This document shows, piece after piece, positions 23,126 through 35,416 of a stretch of DNA of 64,000 nucleotides (positions are counted from its first letter, which is position 1; the number at the start of each line of letters is the position of its first letter). Location of the stretch: positions 22,222,129-22,286,128 of the forward strand of contig CM053330.1 of NCBI GenBank assembly GCA_028583605.1. Direction: 5' to 3'. The notes under the pieces are model-generated. The model had not been told where the DNA came from, searched no databases, and saw only the letters and a program-made list of their open reading frames with translations. The position numbers and the translations under genes were made by a program. The DNA comes from Dastarcus helophoroides. Taxonomy: Eukaryota > Arthropoda > Insecta > Coleoptera > Bothrideridae.

Positions 23126-24299
23126 CCCAAGTGTTGCGAGTGTGAAATTATTCAAATTCCAAATTTGGCTCATCATTAAACATTTTCGAAGAATAATTTA
23201 TTTTCGATTCTCGGACCCAATTTGTGTACGTTGTGTTTAAGATTATTTTATTCCAATAAATTGTAACCCCAGTTCTTAGAGTCGACAGGGAAGTGTTGTC
23301 AAATTCAAACAACAATTGACCTCAACACTTTATTGAAATAGGTTAACAAATAAATCGACAAAATTTCAAGTAGTGGTTTTCAAGTATTCTTAAACATAAT
23401 ATAATAAAATAAAAGTGAACCTGTTTGTTTCAACTTGTTTAAATTTGTGGGACACAAATCTGAGAGAAATATTTCTTTAGAAAATTAAAACAATTTGTTT
23501 AGCACAAATAGTCTAGCATTCCTTTTTAACTCTTTCGCTCGTATTTGGTGTGTCGGTTATTAATTTCCCAAAGTTTATCTTAACCCCAATAACCGCAAGG
23601 TTTTTCCCCGGCTTAGCCATTTAGTTTGTACTCAAACATTTTCAAACCAAATGCAGCTAACTTTACACCTGATGATTGGTGAATGTTCGCTGGTTAGTTT
23701 ATATACAGAGGTTCTCAAACTATTTTCAGGTTGGCTGTTTTTATTCCTCAAATTTATGTGTTTTTGTCGCTTTTTTTAGTTCAAGCATACGTTACACAGC
23801 ATACAGTTTTCTATTTTAAAAGCGTTGAGATAACAATATCCAAAGGATAATGCTACAAGAAAATGGAGCTCAAGCTTGGAAATAATTGAAGTTGTGATTT
23901 ACTCACTTTTTCTGACTGCGTTTTCTTACTTGTTTCTTTGTTTTTTTTCTGTTTTTCTCATACCAAATTCAATCAATTGAACTCAAACTAGTGTCTTAAA
24001 ATAGACTAGAAAGTTCTTTTAAATTTGTAGTAGCTTTCTGAACAGAATTTTCCCTCCAAAGTACATCTAGTTCTGCGGCTATTAGTCCAATAAAAGGAAC
24101 GTTTTCTAGCTCAGAAGGTTGCCAAGCTCGACTTGACACAAAAATTAAATTAAAGTTAGAATCTGGCAAGAAGTTCTCATTTCTTTTACCAAAACATCTA
24201 CCTAACGAGAGCTGATGTTGATAACTACACCTACGTCAGTAAATTTATTTTGACCGTAAACCTAGGCACCCGGTTTTAGATTAGTAATTTTGCAAAAGC
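23126..24299. other. AT-rich intergenic, no gene seen
   Basis: No repeat matched elsewhere in the window and no supportable reading frame. Confidence 0.4.
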
Positions 24300-24622
24300 T
24301 TTCCGATCGCGACGCGCGGTGTTATAATTCTGCGCAGTCTATATAGAAGAGTCCTTTTTTTTTTGACTGTGTAACCGATGAGGCAGTTTATGGATAAGGA
24401 AGGCCGAGCAAATACGCCAAAACAGAGGCCAGGAGAGGTTACTTATGCCCCCAGTGTGTTCAGGCGTATGATCCCGAGGGGACGCAGCCAGGAGCTCACC
24501 TGCGTCTGGGGCTTTGCCTGTGTCTGGAAAGTTCTTCAGAAAACCTTCTTACAACACCGGTTCCGGTTTTCCTTGTTATCCGTTTCGAGAACGTACAGTA
24601 CATCATCAACAAATCCTAATAT
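24300..24622 (+). other. GC-richer island with TATA-like box and short ORF
   Basis: This 320-bp block stands out from the AT-rich surroundings. It has CpG-containing sequence (gcgacgcgcggtg, 24309-24321), a TATATAG at about 24339, and an ATG frame beginning at 24378 that stays open for 86 codons until it runs into IR-A copy 2. The frame is rich in Arg, Pro and Ser and matches no family I recognise. It could be a promoter and first exon of a host gene or an old retroelement leader. The IR-A insertion starts 2 bp past 24622, and less AT-rich DNA resumes at 26009, so the transposon may have split a functional unit. Confidence 0.35.
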
Positions 24623-24623
24623 A

Positions 24624-26006
24624 CAGGGTGGACCATAAGTAATGATATATAGAGCAAGGGTGGATTTTTCGTATAAAAATAACCTGATTTAGCCACATTT
24701 ACCTTATACCAAAAGTTGATATTAACCGAGATACAGAGTGTCGAAGTTGAAAAAAAATTTTTGATATTTTCGCATGACTGATGAACACATTTCAGTACAG
24801 ACAAGAAAGGGGGGATTTCTTTGGTCAAAAAATTCTAATTTGCTAAGAGATAGCCAGTAACTCATAGGGGGAGTCACCTGCGCTACCTTGTATTATTCTA
24901 AAGCACCATAACTTTTTTGGGTCTTCTTGTACACTTATTTTAAATAGACATTTTTATTTACCTACATTTTTTACGTAAAAAGGTATACTTTCTAAAAGTT
25001 AATACAAGCAACCGTTTTCAAGATATTTGCCTTCAAAGTTTGTCGTACGTTTATTTTAAGTTACGTAAATGTGAATTTTTCGCAGGATATTTCAAAGTAA
25101 AAGTAATAAAACTGACTCTAAAATAGTTTATATTAAATATTACTCTACTGACATTATTATTACATATAGTGTTTTAAATTTCTAAAGCAAATTTAAATAG
25201 AGTACCAAAACAAAATTTATTTTCAAAAATAAGTATGTGGGAAATGACCTTTTTCATGTAAAAGGGTTGTAAACAAATAAAAATCTAGCTGTCTTTTATT
25301 AAAATTCATCTCCAAATATCTGCTTTATTCACCCAGACTATTAAAATTTTCTTGCGCGGACACAGAGGTCATATCTCACATCTCTATGTTAGAAAATAAA
25401 TTACTTCTTAATTTTTTGGATTTTCTTTATTGAGATTTTCAAAATTCAGGTAATAATATTATCAAAAAAATCAAAGTAATATTTGACATAAATTAGTTTC
25501 AAAGCTATCTTATGATTACTTTTTTTCAAGCGTACTTCGAAAATTTAATATCTGAGTAATTTGAAACCAAGGCACGTCAAGCTTTAAAAGCAAATATCTT
25601 GGAAACGGTTGCTCGTACCAACTTTCAGAAAGTACACTTTTTTTACGTAAAAAATATGGGGAATTAAAATAATCCATTTAAAATTCATATACGTAGGTGT
25701 ACAAAAAAAAGATATGATGATTTAGAATTATGCAGGATAGCGCAGGTAGCGCCCCCTATTAGCTATTGGTAATATGTTAGCAAATTGGAGTTTGTCGACT
25801 TAGGAAACCCCTTTGTGCCAAATTTCGTGCCTATATTACAATTCATTCCATAATTATACAAAAAAATCGATTTTTTTTTTCAACTTTGACACCCTGTATC
25901 TCTGCTAATATCAACTTTTGGTAAAAGGTGAATGTAGCTAAATCACATTATTTTTATTGGAAAAATCCACCATTGCTGTATGTACCATTACTTATGGTCC
26001 ACCCTG
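24624..26006. mobile_element. IR-A foldback element, copy 2
   Basis: 1,383 bp flanked by TA (24622-24623 and 26007-26008). Left end CAGGGTGGACCATAAGTAAT; right end read inward CAGGGTGGACCATAAGTAAT, the most intact pair of the three copies. The arms form a long imperfect palindrome with the same internal landmarks as 11713-12969 and 47109-48385. No transposase. The better preserved termini suggest this is the youngest of the three, or the closest to the family consensus. Confidence 0.9.
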
Positions 26007-26008
26007 TA

Positions 26009-28559
26009 GATGCCTGCTATCAGTTACCGAGTCTGCGATGATGAGTGTGATTTTTGAACCCCTGGAAACTCAATTTCCAACAGCAGAACACCGAAGAACG
26101 ACCTTAAGAAAATAGAAAACTTTTGAAGCGAATTTGCTTTATTTCTTTCGTCTCTATTCTTTCTATTCTCTTTGTGTTACTTTTCCCATTTTTTTGAGAC
26201 TATTAGTTGCACCAGTCAGCGGCAGGGTTTTTGGCCCTGTAATAATTTTCTTACAACAACTTTCTCATTCATTCGTGTTTGTAGTGAAATTTTTTAAATT
26301 CAATTCTCTTATTTTTGTACGCTCCCTAAACCGATATTAATTAAAATTAGGAACAAGTATATTCTAAAATTTCAGAAAAAATGAATTAAATCCTATAAGA
26401 GCAAAAAACCATCAAATAAAAATCATCAACAATTTAAAATTTATATGCCTATTTATTCCATAGCAAACGTCACAATAAAAGGCACAAGAACTTTATGTTG
26501 GACAGAAATTGTTTTTTTTATCACTCACGCTAAATAGCACCGACAAGAGCATTTTTCAAAACTCCCGTATTTCGTACTCGTTTTTATATGACCGGGACTT
26601 GACCATGCTTTTTAAACTAGTTTCATCGAAGTTCAGTACATGACTATCCTATAAAATTTCTTTATGATGTTTCTTGTTTACGCTGCCATCCTTAATGCCT
26701 GGGGACCGAAAGACTATTTTCTGAATCTCGCTAGAGGGCATGATAATGCAGAATTTCTACTAATTTAAATATTTCTAACCCGAATTAACCCTTAAATAAA
26801 TTTTGAAAAAGATTCTTAATGTGCAAATCAAACTGCAATCCCTCTTGGATTATTCCATCCCTTTATCTTACAAGTTTTGCTTCGATAATTACAAATTAAT
26901 TAACCTTACTATTGTATGTGTTTAGAAGGACGTTTTTTTAATGTAAAATCCCTTCGGTCTACCACCACATGGTTTTGCCGGTCAAATTCCAGAGATTTGC
27001 TACGGTCTCCGTTATCGATATTTACTAGCTCTTGTATTGCCCTAATTTACCACAGTGGACTTTAAAAATGTTCTTTTGAAACCGATATTTGTGCCTTTTT
27101 CTCGAGTTTAGGTAATTTAAACTTGAAACAAACCAGGCCTAACAGATAACCCTTATCTAATTTGTGAACGGGCAAAACGTTATGTTACAAAGGATTTTCA
27201 TAACAGAGTATTTGTAAATTTACTATTTTCAAGACAAATTGAATGAAATTCAATTAAATAAAAAAAACGATGAAATAGAACAGTTTAGTAGGAGTTGACT
27301 TACCACAGTATACTTATTAGGAGAAGCTTTGCAGAAAAAAGTAAATTTTTCTCTATTGAGTTTAAAGACGAACTTCCTTGTTTTCTTTTCTGAAAGTTTG
27401 CTGATTTTCAATATTTTCTCTAAAAAAATTTCCATTAAAAGTCTGAATAAATTTTCTAAAAATTTTAGTTTGGGTTTCTTCTCGATTTTTTTTTAAACTT
27501 TTTGAAATAACTTTACATTATATTTCTGGACTGTTTTATTAAAATTCCATGTTTAAATTTTAAACTTAAAACTTTGAGAAGAAGTTTTTATTAAAGAAAA
27601 GGATCCGAATATGGGCACCCATTTTATTTTTTCTATATTACCTAAACGTAGTTTGAATCTGAAAATTGGCATATCGTTAGTCTGTAAACTTATAAATAAC
27701 CCTTTCACATTAAACTTTTTCCAAGACTTTATCTAATGTAAAAAGAATAATAATATCAAAATAAATATAAACTGTTGCTATCCTTTTACTTAGGGTCAGA
27801 GTGTTTTAAATACGAGCCCTCATAAAATCGAACACAACAATGGTACCTTATTAACAACTTACCTTAATAAAATAAATTTTCAAAAATATTAAATTGCTAT
27901 AAACTATTAACAATGCAAAACGAAAGCTAAATGTAGTATCAAATATTTTTAGCTTCCAATTAGACATGTTTCAAGCATTTGCTCAGTAAACTAGCATGAT
28001 TTGATGAGGGTCCATATTAAACACAAGGCTCATATTCGGACGTTCTCCTCTATAAATTCAGAGATTTTCTCCAAATATTAACTTTAAAATCGAAACGACG
28101 TAAATCTTGAATTCGTTTTATAAATTACGAGTTTTTCCAAAATTTTGATTTTTCTTTCGAGTTTATACTTTGCTGAGGTTTCTGCATTTTTGTTCTAACG
28201 GAAACCGCGAGCCGTTTACAGATTCAAAAGAGATGTATGGGTATTGTGGATATTACTATAGGAAAACAAAATTTGCTCGACGTTGTCTTTGTTTCACCTT
28301 GTATTTTTCAATTGACATCAGAAAATCATAAAAAGTACAGGTAAAGTAGTGATTCCTTTTTAATGCTACTTCGAAAGTATAGCGGTAGTTAGAGAGTAAG
28401 GTAACATTATCGATTTATTAAAAAAAATATTAATGGACTTCGGTAATTTACTGCTAAATTTTTAGTAACTTTACCGTTCCCTGATGGCAATAATTTTGAG
28501 CACTTTATCTTATGAATATCTGAATTGCGAAGTTAAAAAATTTCTTCTTTCGCGTTAAA
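26009..28559. other. AT-rich intergenic, no gene recognised
   Basis: 26009-26110 is less AT-rich and may continue the island cut by IR-A copy 2. 27300-27600 and 28050-28150 show the degenerate TTTCGA/AAATTT low-complexity pattern. Open frames are short and unrecognised. Confidence 0.4.
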
Positions 28560-28975
28560 AATAGTAGTTTGTGCAACAAGAGCGGATATGGGAAAAATTC
28601 GCTGTACAACTCGAGCGGATTGTCCATATCGCACTCGAACGATTGAGGCACTCCGCCTTCGGCGTCCTGCTCAAACTTCGTTCTCGTGCGATATGGACAA
28701 TCCGCTCGAGTTGTACAGCGAATTTTTCCCACAACCACGATCCCTCAAAATCAAAAATACGATTTAAGAAATATTTTTTTCGTTAAATACGTCAACTTGA
28801 CAAATTCTATGGTATAATTTTGAACCTAAAAATGACATTCCACACTAGTGTGGATATGAAATCGACCAATCACTGCGCGACTTACGTTATATCCGTTCAC
28901 TAGACTGATATGACCTATCTATCCTGCTCGCAAGTTGTAAAGAAAACAGTGAATATACGGGTGGGAGTGGGAAAA
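28560..28975 (+). repeat. Left inverted arm of unit I, with internal palindrome
   Basis: Within the arm, 28595-28640 and 28690-28733 are near-perfect inverted repeats (ctgtacaactcgagcggatt ... aatccgctcgagttgtacag, extended by 'gtccatatcgcac' on each side). The loop contains CTCCGCCTTCGGCGTC. The palindrome could form a stem of more than 40 bp. The right arm carries only one side of this palindrome, so the two arms differ by an internal inversion or duplication. Confidence 0.75.
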
Positions 28976-31471
28976 TTATATTTTGGCGTAATAAACGATT
29001 TAAAGTTACGTACCGCAGACCGCTTGTGAAGTGTAAGAAGTTATATTAGCATTATTATCTTTTTTTAAATATTTCCAAAGCATGTGTGCAAAATTTGGTT
29101 TTTAGTTCCTAGGAAGAAACGATTAATTTGCCTAATAATTCTTATTCGTCGATTAAAATTTCGTGCATTAAATTGTATGCTGCTAGTTTATGTTAAATTG
29201 GTGCACATAAGCGACAAGAAAAACCCTTTTCACAAAGTCTCTAAGCATATATCTGGTCAAAATTCGAGTCACATTTGATGCAAGGCCTATTTTTGTAGAA
29301 AATTTCAAACTTCTGTTATCAATACTTTTGGTATTTCCCAATTTTGTATATTTTGCTTATTATTGCTTAAATGTTTAGAGCTTAGATTTTTCAAAATAAA
29401 AGATTTTTCAGTGTCTCTGTTTCCATAAAAAGCGGGTGTTTAATGCATTACAATTACAAATTTACCTAAAGCAGACTCAATTTTTGGTTCTAGTATCGTT
29501 AAAAGAATAGAAATCCAATCAAAATTATGAATAACTTTGGTCTTAAGTGTTAAAATATGTGCTTAACAAGTTTAACAATGGAATTAAAAATGGCACATTC
29601 CCTACCCAGATAATGATTACATAACATTTAGGGATCAATCAAGTACAGTTATGTACTCTTATGATGCTTATGTGTTTTGAAGCTACTCTACATTTAAGTG
29701 CATAAATAAACTAAAGCCAAAACGCTGTAAGGTACAAACTCGTTTTGCATTTCCGTTAGTGCATATTTTTAAAACACAAATACGTCGTAAAATCTTACTG
29801 GGTCATTTATAACAAATACTTTCTACACAGAAGGAACTAAACCATTTATCGCTTACAGACATATGTCTCCAAGATAGCTCCAAGTGTGTCCTAAATATTC
29901 AGAAATTTCGCATGAGCACGTGTTTCATGAATTTAATCAATTAATATAAATTTTATCATTACACTTAACCTCAAACTGTCAAGTTTGCATTAAATAATTG
30001 CTAAGTATTATGAATATATTAGATGTAGATATATTATGTTCTTTGGGACTTTATCGTTTTGATTTTCCCGTATTGGAAGGGTGAATTAAAGGTCCTAAAA
30101 AATGTAATTTCTTTTGTTTCATTACTTTTAAAACTCGGCTCGAATTTATGGAAACTTGTTGATTATCATGCAGCTAAGTTCGAATAGGATAAACTAATAA
30201 TTATATATGAGGCAATGTTTATGAAACGTAATGAGTATAAATTTGGAAAAAGAATTTCTTTAAGCAATGATACCATTTGTCATATTCTATATAGCCTTAG
30301 CTATCTAAATTTATTACTGAAAAACATATGTTTCCATCATTGGCTTATGTGTGCGAATTTAATCACGCTACAAGTTGAAATTCTTGACCGATTTTTGGGA
30401 CTTTTTATTTTTATCAATCCCATATATATTAGAATAAAATCCTATTATTTCAGGAAATAATTGAATAATTCGAATTATAACAATAGTGAAGAAGTGTAAG
30501 ATGCAACAGCTTCCGTTTTTTCAGAAAAATCCATTTAATGAAAAGCTCTTATTTTATTTCTTGGATAGTGTTTTGTGTGGAAAGACTTACGCCAAGGCAT
30601 TGTGATTGGCACATGCTGTTCATAATCTGTCATGTCATGTATGAATACATATGCGATTTTGAAAGTAAAATTAAAGACATTTAAAACTAAAGTATTCCCG
30701 TCAAGTAAAATACTCAGTGGAGCAAGTAAGCACAGGTGTAAAAAATGGAATCTTTGCTTATAAAATACCAGCACAATATAAACTCTTAAAATTTAATCAA
30801 TTTAAATGATTCCGTTCAGACTAGAAGTAAATGACTTGGTTAATGAAGAAAGATGCCTATAGAGGCATCCTAAGTATTCCTATAGAGCAGGAATGACGAA
30901 CTTTTTTTGAGACGTGAGTCAAATTTTGTTCATATTTTCGCTAGTACTAGCTCGTGGGTCAGCTTAAAAATTTTTAACTTAGTATTTTTAAAATTGAACA
31001 TCTTTAAAATTCAATTAGCTTTACTGGTAAAAATGAGCGTGGTTTGACGATTCAAACATTTTTAGAGGTTAAAAACTCTTAAGTGTTTGTTGCAAATGGC
31101 AATAAGTGTTCAAATGAACAATGAATAACGCAAATTGCATGCAAAATATATTATGAAATATTATTTATTAATACATATATTATGTAACACAAAATTGATT
31201 CTACGTCAGAAATCAAGTCTTCAAATTTTGTTTTCCAGACTACGCTGCTTCGAAATTCAACTACCTCCATTTCTAAATTATCGATACCTAGCCATTTGCT
31301 ATTGTTTTTCGATTTTTTTCAACAGACAAAATGTTAGTAAAATTATACACTTTATTTGATCTTTTTAAACACTTTTGCTTTATTTCAAATACTACAAACG
31401 CATTTGATATCATTTGCGTAACTTTAGAACTCTAATGGTCAAACTGAAGGTTATAGACAGCATTTAAATTG

Positions 31472-31875
31472 CTTTTTCCCACTCCCACCCGTATATTCAC
31501 TGTTTTCTTTATAACTTGCGAGCAGGATAGATGGGCCATATCAGTCTAGTGAACGGATATAACGTAAGTCGCGCAGTGATTGGTCAATTTGAAATTGACC
31601 AATCATGACCATGCGATAAGAACGAATGTCATTTTTAGGTTCAAAATTATACCACAGAATTTGTCAAGTTGACGTATTTAACGAAAAAAATATTTGTTAA
31701 ATCGTATTTTTGTTTTTGGGGGATCGTGGTCGTGGGAAAAATTTGCTGTACAACTCGAGCGGATTGTCCATATCGCACTCGAACGATTGAGGCACTCCGC
31801 CTTCGACATCGTGCTCAAACTTAATTCTCGTGCAATGTAGACATCATATCCGCTCTTGTTGCACAAACTACTATT
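31472..31875 (-). repeat. Right inverted arm of unit I
   Basis: Reverse complement of the left arm from 'aatagtagtttgtgcaac' to 'gtgggagtgggaaa'. Differences: the outer half of the palindrome is replaced by 'atgtctacattgcacgag', and 'cacactagtgtgg' in the left arm corresponds to 'gttcttatcgcatggtc' here. It contains a short local inverted repeat, 'attggtcaatttgaaattgaccaat' (31580-31604). Confidence 0.75.
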
Positions 31876-33138
31876 GTGTCAATACAGTGCTTGAAAAAAT
31901 ACAAATAGAATATAAAATAGAAATTATCTACATAAATTACAAGTGGTTGTCTAGTAATCGTGGGTCAGTTTAAAATCTTGCGTAGGTCACAGTGTCTGAT
32001 GATCCTACTATTTCTAATTTTTTGTTGTTATACCGGGTGTTTGAAAAAATTGGTAGAAATATTACAAAGGTGAAAGCATAGCCAAAATTAATTAAAAATG
32101 TTTATATAAACATAGGTCCTACTTATCATCGTTACTGAGATATAGCCCTCTAAAAGGGGTTATATCATCTAATTATTTTTTGAATAACATTCTTTATAAT
32201 TAAAATAATAAAATGAAATTTGCGGATAATAATTATGTGCTTTAATTTCCATAAACTAAATCAAAATTGCTTATGAATAAGGGCGGTTTTTTATTTTCCT
32301 TTAACATAAATCTATAGGTATTTTTTTATTCCTTTGAGTTATCAAGCAAATGATATTATTATCCAATGAAATGGACTATTTTAGAAAAAAAAAAACATCT
32401 CCACGTTTTTCTTCGCATTTAGCGTAGCTTAGTCGGAATTTATTTTTCTTTAAACGATGTATGATTCAGAACTGTAACAGTTTTCTACATTATCATGTAT
32501 AGTAGCTAGTTTTTACTATGACAGTTATATCGTAGTGTTTGTAACTTGAGCGTACCGTTATTAAACTTTTTCTTCTGATTAGCAAAATCGCAGTCTGGTA
32601 GCATGTTCCTTTAGAAAAAGTCATTTAAAAGAGTAAAATAAGAACCGAGAAATTAGAGGCAAAGAAAAATTTTAATGATAGCAAGGGAAAATTAACAAAC
32701 ACTGCAATAAAACGGGCCAAACTGGGGATATTATAAATCACTGAATATCTTCATTACATTTGATTTTTAATGTTGGGCGATTATGAGAGAAATAATCGAA
32801 ATATTTCGATTATGGCCGTGTAATCGACCATTCGATGATTGCAAATGAGAAATGAATGATGTTTTATATTTTAAATATTTCATTCAATAGCGACACCACT
32901 GCGCACTTTCTATCCAAAAACTGAGAGAGAATTCATTTCAATACGATTATTTCAACTTCGACTGAATGATATATCATATTTTATATTTCAAAGTATCCAA
33001 GACAACTCGACGTAACTGCGTACTTCTACTAATAGCGATCATACATTTCAAACCGATTCTGAGTGAAATGAAATATGGATATTAATTATCATGGCTTCGA
33101 CTTCGAATGAGACATGAGTGCCTAATTATTCAGTGCTC
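31876..33138. other. AT-rich sequence; solo foldback end near 32034
   Basis: No gene. A TA-flanked terminus-like string occurs near 32034 (CCGGGTGTTTGAAAAAATTGG) without a visible partner. 32760-33130 repeats 'tattttatatttc', 'atttcaa' and 'cgactt' motifs and may be an eroded insertion. Confidence 0.4.
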
Positions 33139-33305
33139 ATTTTGGTGGAACGGACTGGTCTTTGGTTATCTTATGAAAATTGAAATACAAATATTGTCCC
33201 CTGAAACTAAGAAAGAATAAAAAACACAATAATGGTTGCTCTAACGCGTTTCGATAGACAAGCTATCATCTTCAGGGGACAAGATTTGTATTTTAATTTG
33301 TATTC
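33139..33305 (-). mobile_element. H repeat, copy 3
   Basis: The minus strand carries the complete H order: core, hairpin, 'gaaacgcgttagagcaacc', 'ttattgtgtttt', 'tagtttcaggggacaatatttg', 'aagataaccaaagaccagtccgttcc'. A short piece of the opposite arm ('caggggacaagatttgta') follows at 33274. No coding region. Confidence 0.6.
33236..33282 (-). ncRNA. Hammerhead-ribozyme-like motif (H copy 3)
   Basis: On the minus strand CTGAAGA (33269-33275) is followed by one U, a stem GATAG-CTTGT-CTATC, GAAA (33249-33252) and CGCGTTAGAGC. Five base pairs of the stem are kept although the loop differs from copy 2. The box before the core is CCC rather than CTCT, so stem I would be weaker. Confidence 0.4.
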
Positions 33306-34277
33306 AGTATTCATATTCCATATTCCCAAATATAGCTGCATTTGTTTCTTTATACCTCGAGAAATAAGTCATCATTCATTTCAACATGATTGTTTATAAT
33401 TCTAAATATAGTGTTATCCGACAACTCAATGCTATCGAACAAAAAGGCGAACAATTTTTATGTCATATTTTATAATCATATGGACATATTTAGAGGTACT
33501 AGTGTGATTATTGTTCGAAAGGAAGACATAAATCTCAATTACTGAAAAATTTCAAAAATAATTAAATTTTGAACGCCCTGCATCTCGTAAACCAGCAACC
33601 TTGGTATAACACATGTTGAGGAGCTCAATCGTAATATTTTCATGTCGAGTATCTCCAGTTTAGTATTGACTGAGTTTTTCTAAACTCACCCTGCATATGT
33701 ATTTTTTCTTAAGTGATCCGTTCTGCCTTTGCTTCCTCTAAAGCCCAATATAGCGTCCATAAGAAATAACAAAGTTGACTTAATTGTCTCGGAAACAGTT
33801 GAATTTAGAAAAAAATAATGTACACCAATGAAAGAGCCTCAAAAAACAACAAACTTTATTTTTGAATTTTTTCAATCGAACTTTAAATAAACAACTTACA
33901 GCTGATTTTTAAAAATTGGCGATTTTCACTTTTTTCTAAATAAAATCAAGACAAATTGGAATTTAATTGTTTTCTCAGCAAAATAATATTAGGCATTAAA
34001 TTCTGCACTAATTCTCTTATTTTAGTTTCCTTGCATGAAACCAAATGGGCAATAACAAATTGTAAAGTATAAAATAATTTAACAGGAGAATATTCTTTGG
34101 ACCATCTATTTCATTATAAAATATGTAATATTTTTTAATTATAACTAATGTATTTACCTAATAATTAGTGACACAAAAAAAAGAGTTGTTTTCTGCATTA
34201 TAAAATAATGAGAAGAGAATAACTCATGATACAGCTAACAAACTTTCGCTGTCGAAGTATCTCATTTACTTCCATAA
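33306..34277. other. AT-rich intergenic with an IR-G fragment
   Basis: 33545-33693 is the right end of an IR-G element: 'gaggagctcaatcgtaatattttcatgtcgagtatctccagtttag', ending with the reverse of CAGGGTGAGTTTAGAAAAAC. The rest is AT-rich with no recognised gene. Confidence 0.5.
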
Positions 34278-34730
34278 GTTGTGCATTCAGTTAAATTTCA
34301 TGAAATATTTGCATACTTGGAACGTGCTTTACAAAATCCTGAAATATCTTGTGTGGTTTTTAGTGTTCATTTTAATACCAAAGACAAAACTGCTAAAAAC
34401 GAACTATTTTCGTTTGAGGAATATCAAATCTTTGTTAATTGCATTGATCAGAATAATCTAATTGGCGGGAAATTATTTAACTCGTTGTGCAATATAGGTT
34501 ATGCTTCCAATGTACTGAAGTTGTGCTGCAAATGTTTGCGCAGATACCGTTATGTCAGGAACTTTCTAAATTGTAAATACGAGAGTATAAAAGCAGCAGC
34601 AATGGCACCAAACATCAGTTGCCTGCTGGTTGATAATCGTGTCGTAACTGCATTACCTGAAATATTTTGCAATTCAAAATCTGAAAAAATAAATAAATAC
34701 CAAATAGTAGGAGGCATGTTCAGAAAGTAA
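34278..34730 (+). CDS. Unrecognised open stretch, possible exon (150 codons)
   Basis: The frame opens after a stop at 34275-34277 and ends at 34728-34730. There is no ATG at its beginning; an AG preceded by pyrimidine-containing sequence (cattcag, 34284-34290) could be a splice acceptor. Composition looks protein-like: balanced charged and hydrophobic residues, six cysteines in the middle third (LCNIGYASNVLKLCCKCLRR), no low complexity. I see no domain that I can name. The last few codons and the stop lie in the terminus of the mariner relic that starts at about 34710, so the natural end of the frame has been lost. It may be a host exon, a retrocopy fragment, or a decayed transposon gene. Confidence 0.35.
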   Translation, partial: VVHSVKFHEIFAYLERALQNPEISCVVFSVHFNTKDKTAKNELFSFEEYQIFVNCIDQNNLIGGKLFNSLCNIGYASNVLKLCCKCLRRYRYVRNFLNCKYESIKAAAMAPNISCLLVDNRVVTALPEIFCNSKSEKINKYQIVGGMFRK

Positions 34731-35394
34731 GTGTACTAGATTTTTAATTTTTTTTAATAAAGTTCAAATAAAAAAAATTACAGGAGATTGTCATACACTT
34801 ATTGACTATTTTTCAAAGAATTCTCCTGCCAGCTTCTTCCCCCATTTGAGAACCTCTTTCTGCACATGCTCGTCGTCGAAACTACAATATAACCCATGTG
34901 TGCCTAGAGAGCATAATCTGAAGGCACCAAATCGGGAGAATGCGGGGGTGGCTCAAACCATCCCAATGAGTCCAAGAACGTGTCGGTGGCTAAAGCTGCG
35001 TAAGAACGGGCGTTGTCGTGCAACAAGCACACTTCTCTCATCAGATTCCCTTCGATTTGTTTTAAATGCTCCTTTTAAGTTTCTTAGGGCCTCACAATAT
35101 TGTTTTGTATTCATGGTGTTCCACTGAGGTAGCACGTGGCTCCTATTTGACGAGATTTCTTACCCGATGGCACTGCAAGTAGGATGGGGAAACACGGATA
35201 GATGGCGATGAAGCGCCTTTTTAAACAAGGATAGGTTGCAAAAAGATGATACCACGCTACTTTCATCTGCGTAGCTGTATATCGGGTTGGAAGTTGAAGC
35301 TAAGAAATTGTTTATGTGTTGTTAACCCCTTAAAACGAAAAAAAACCACTCCCTCCTATGGTCACAGTACACTTACTTTTAAATATGTCTCGCA
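34710..35394 (-). mobile_element. Mariner-like element, decayed
   Basis: Inverted ends: left GAGGCATGTTCAGAAAGTAA (from 34711), right read inward GAGACATATTTAAAAGTAAG. Both continue as 'aagtaagtgtact'. TA precedes the left end (34708-34709) and a TA follows the right end at 35395-35396. The element is about 0.7 kb, roughly half of a normal 1.3-kb mariner, so internal sequence is missing. It encodes the mariner transposase relic at 34800-35215 on the minus strand. Its right end is only about 20 bp from the DD41D element. Confidence 0.75.
34800..35215 (-). pseudogene. Mariner-family transposase relic (C-terminal half)
   Basis: The minus strand carries pieces of a mariner (SETMAR-type) transposase catalytic domain in shifting frames. 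SGKK (about 35165) is followed by QWNTMNTKQYCEALRNL in another frame, then after a shift LLHDNARSYAALATDTFLDS, then PPPHSPDLVPSDYAL, and last SFDDEHVQKEVLKWGKKLAGEF. HDN carries the second catalytic aspartate and PSD the third. The spacing between them here is 32 residues, against 34 in intact mariners. The N-terminal DNA-binding half and first aspartate are gone. At least two frameshifts and one stop make it non-functional. Known role of the family: cut-and-paste transposition at TA targets. Confidence 0.85.
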
Positions 35395-35416
35395 TATTGT
35401 GTAATGCGAAATTATA

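Larger units (their letters stand above)
28560..31875. mobile_element. 3.3-kb unit bounded by ~410-bp inverted repeats (I)
   Basis: The left arm (28560-28975) and right arm (31472-31875) are inverted copies. From the outside in both read 'aatagtagtttgtgcaac', 'aagagcggatatg', a palindromic segment, 'tcaaaattataccatagaat'-type sequence, 'gactgatatg(a/g)cc' and finally 'acgggtgggagtgggaaaa'. The 2.5 kb between them is AT-rich, with short frames only and no recognised transposase. Either this is a large non-autonomous terminal-inverted-repeat transposon, or two copies of a 410-bp element landed in opposite orientation. Inner-part fragments also occur at 52205-52330. Confidence 0.55.
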
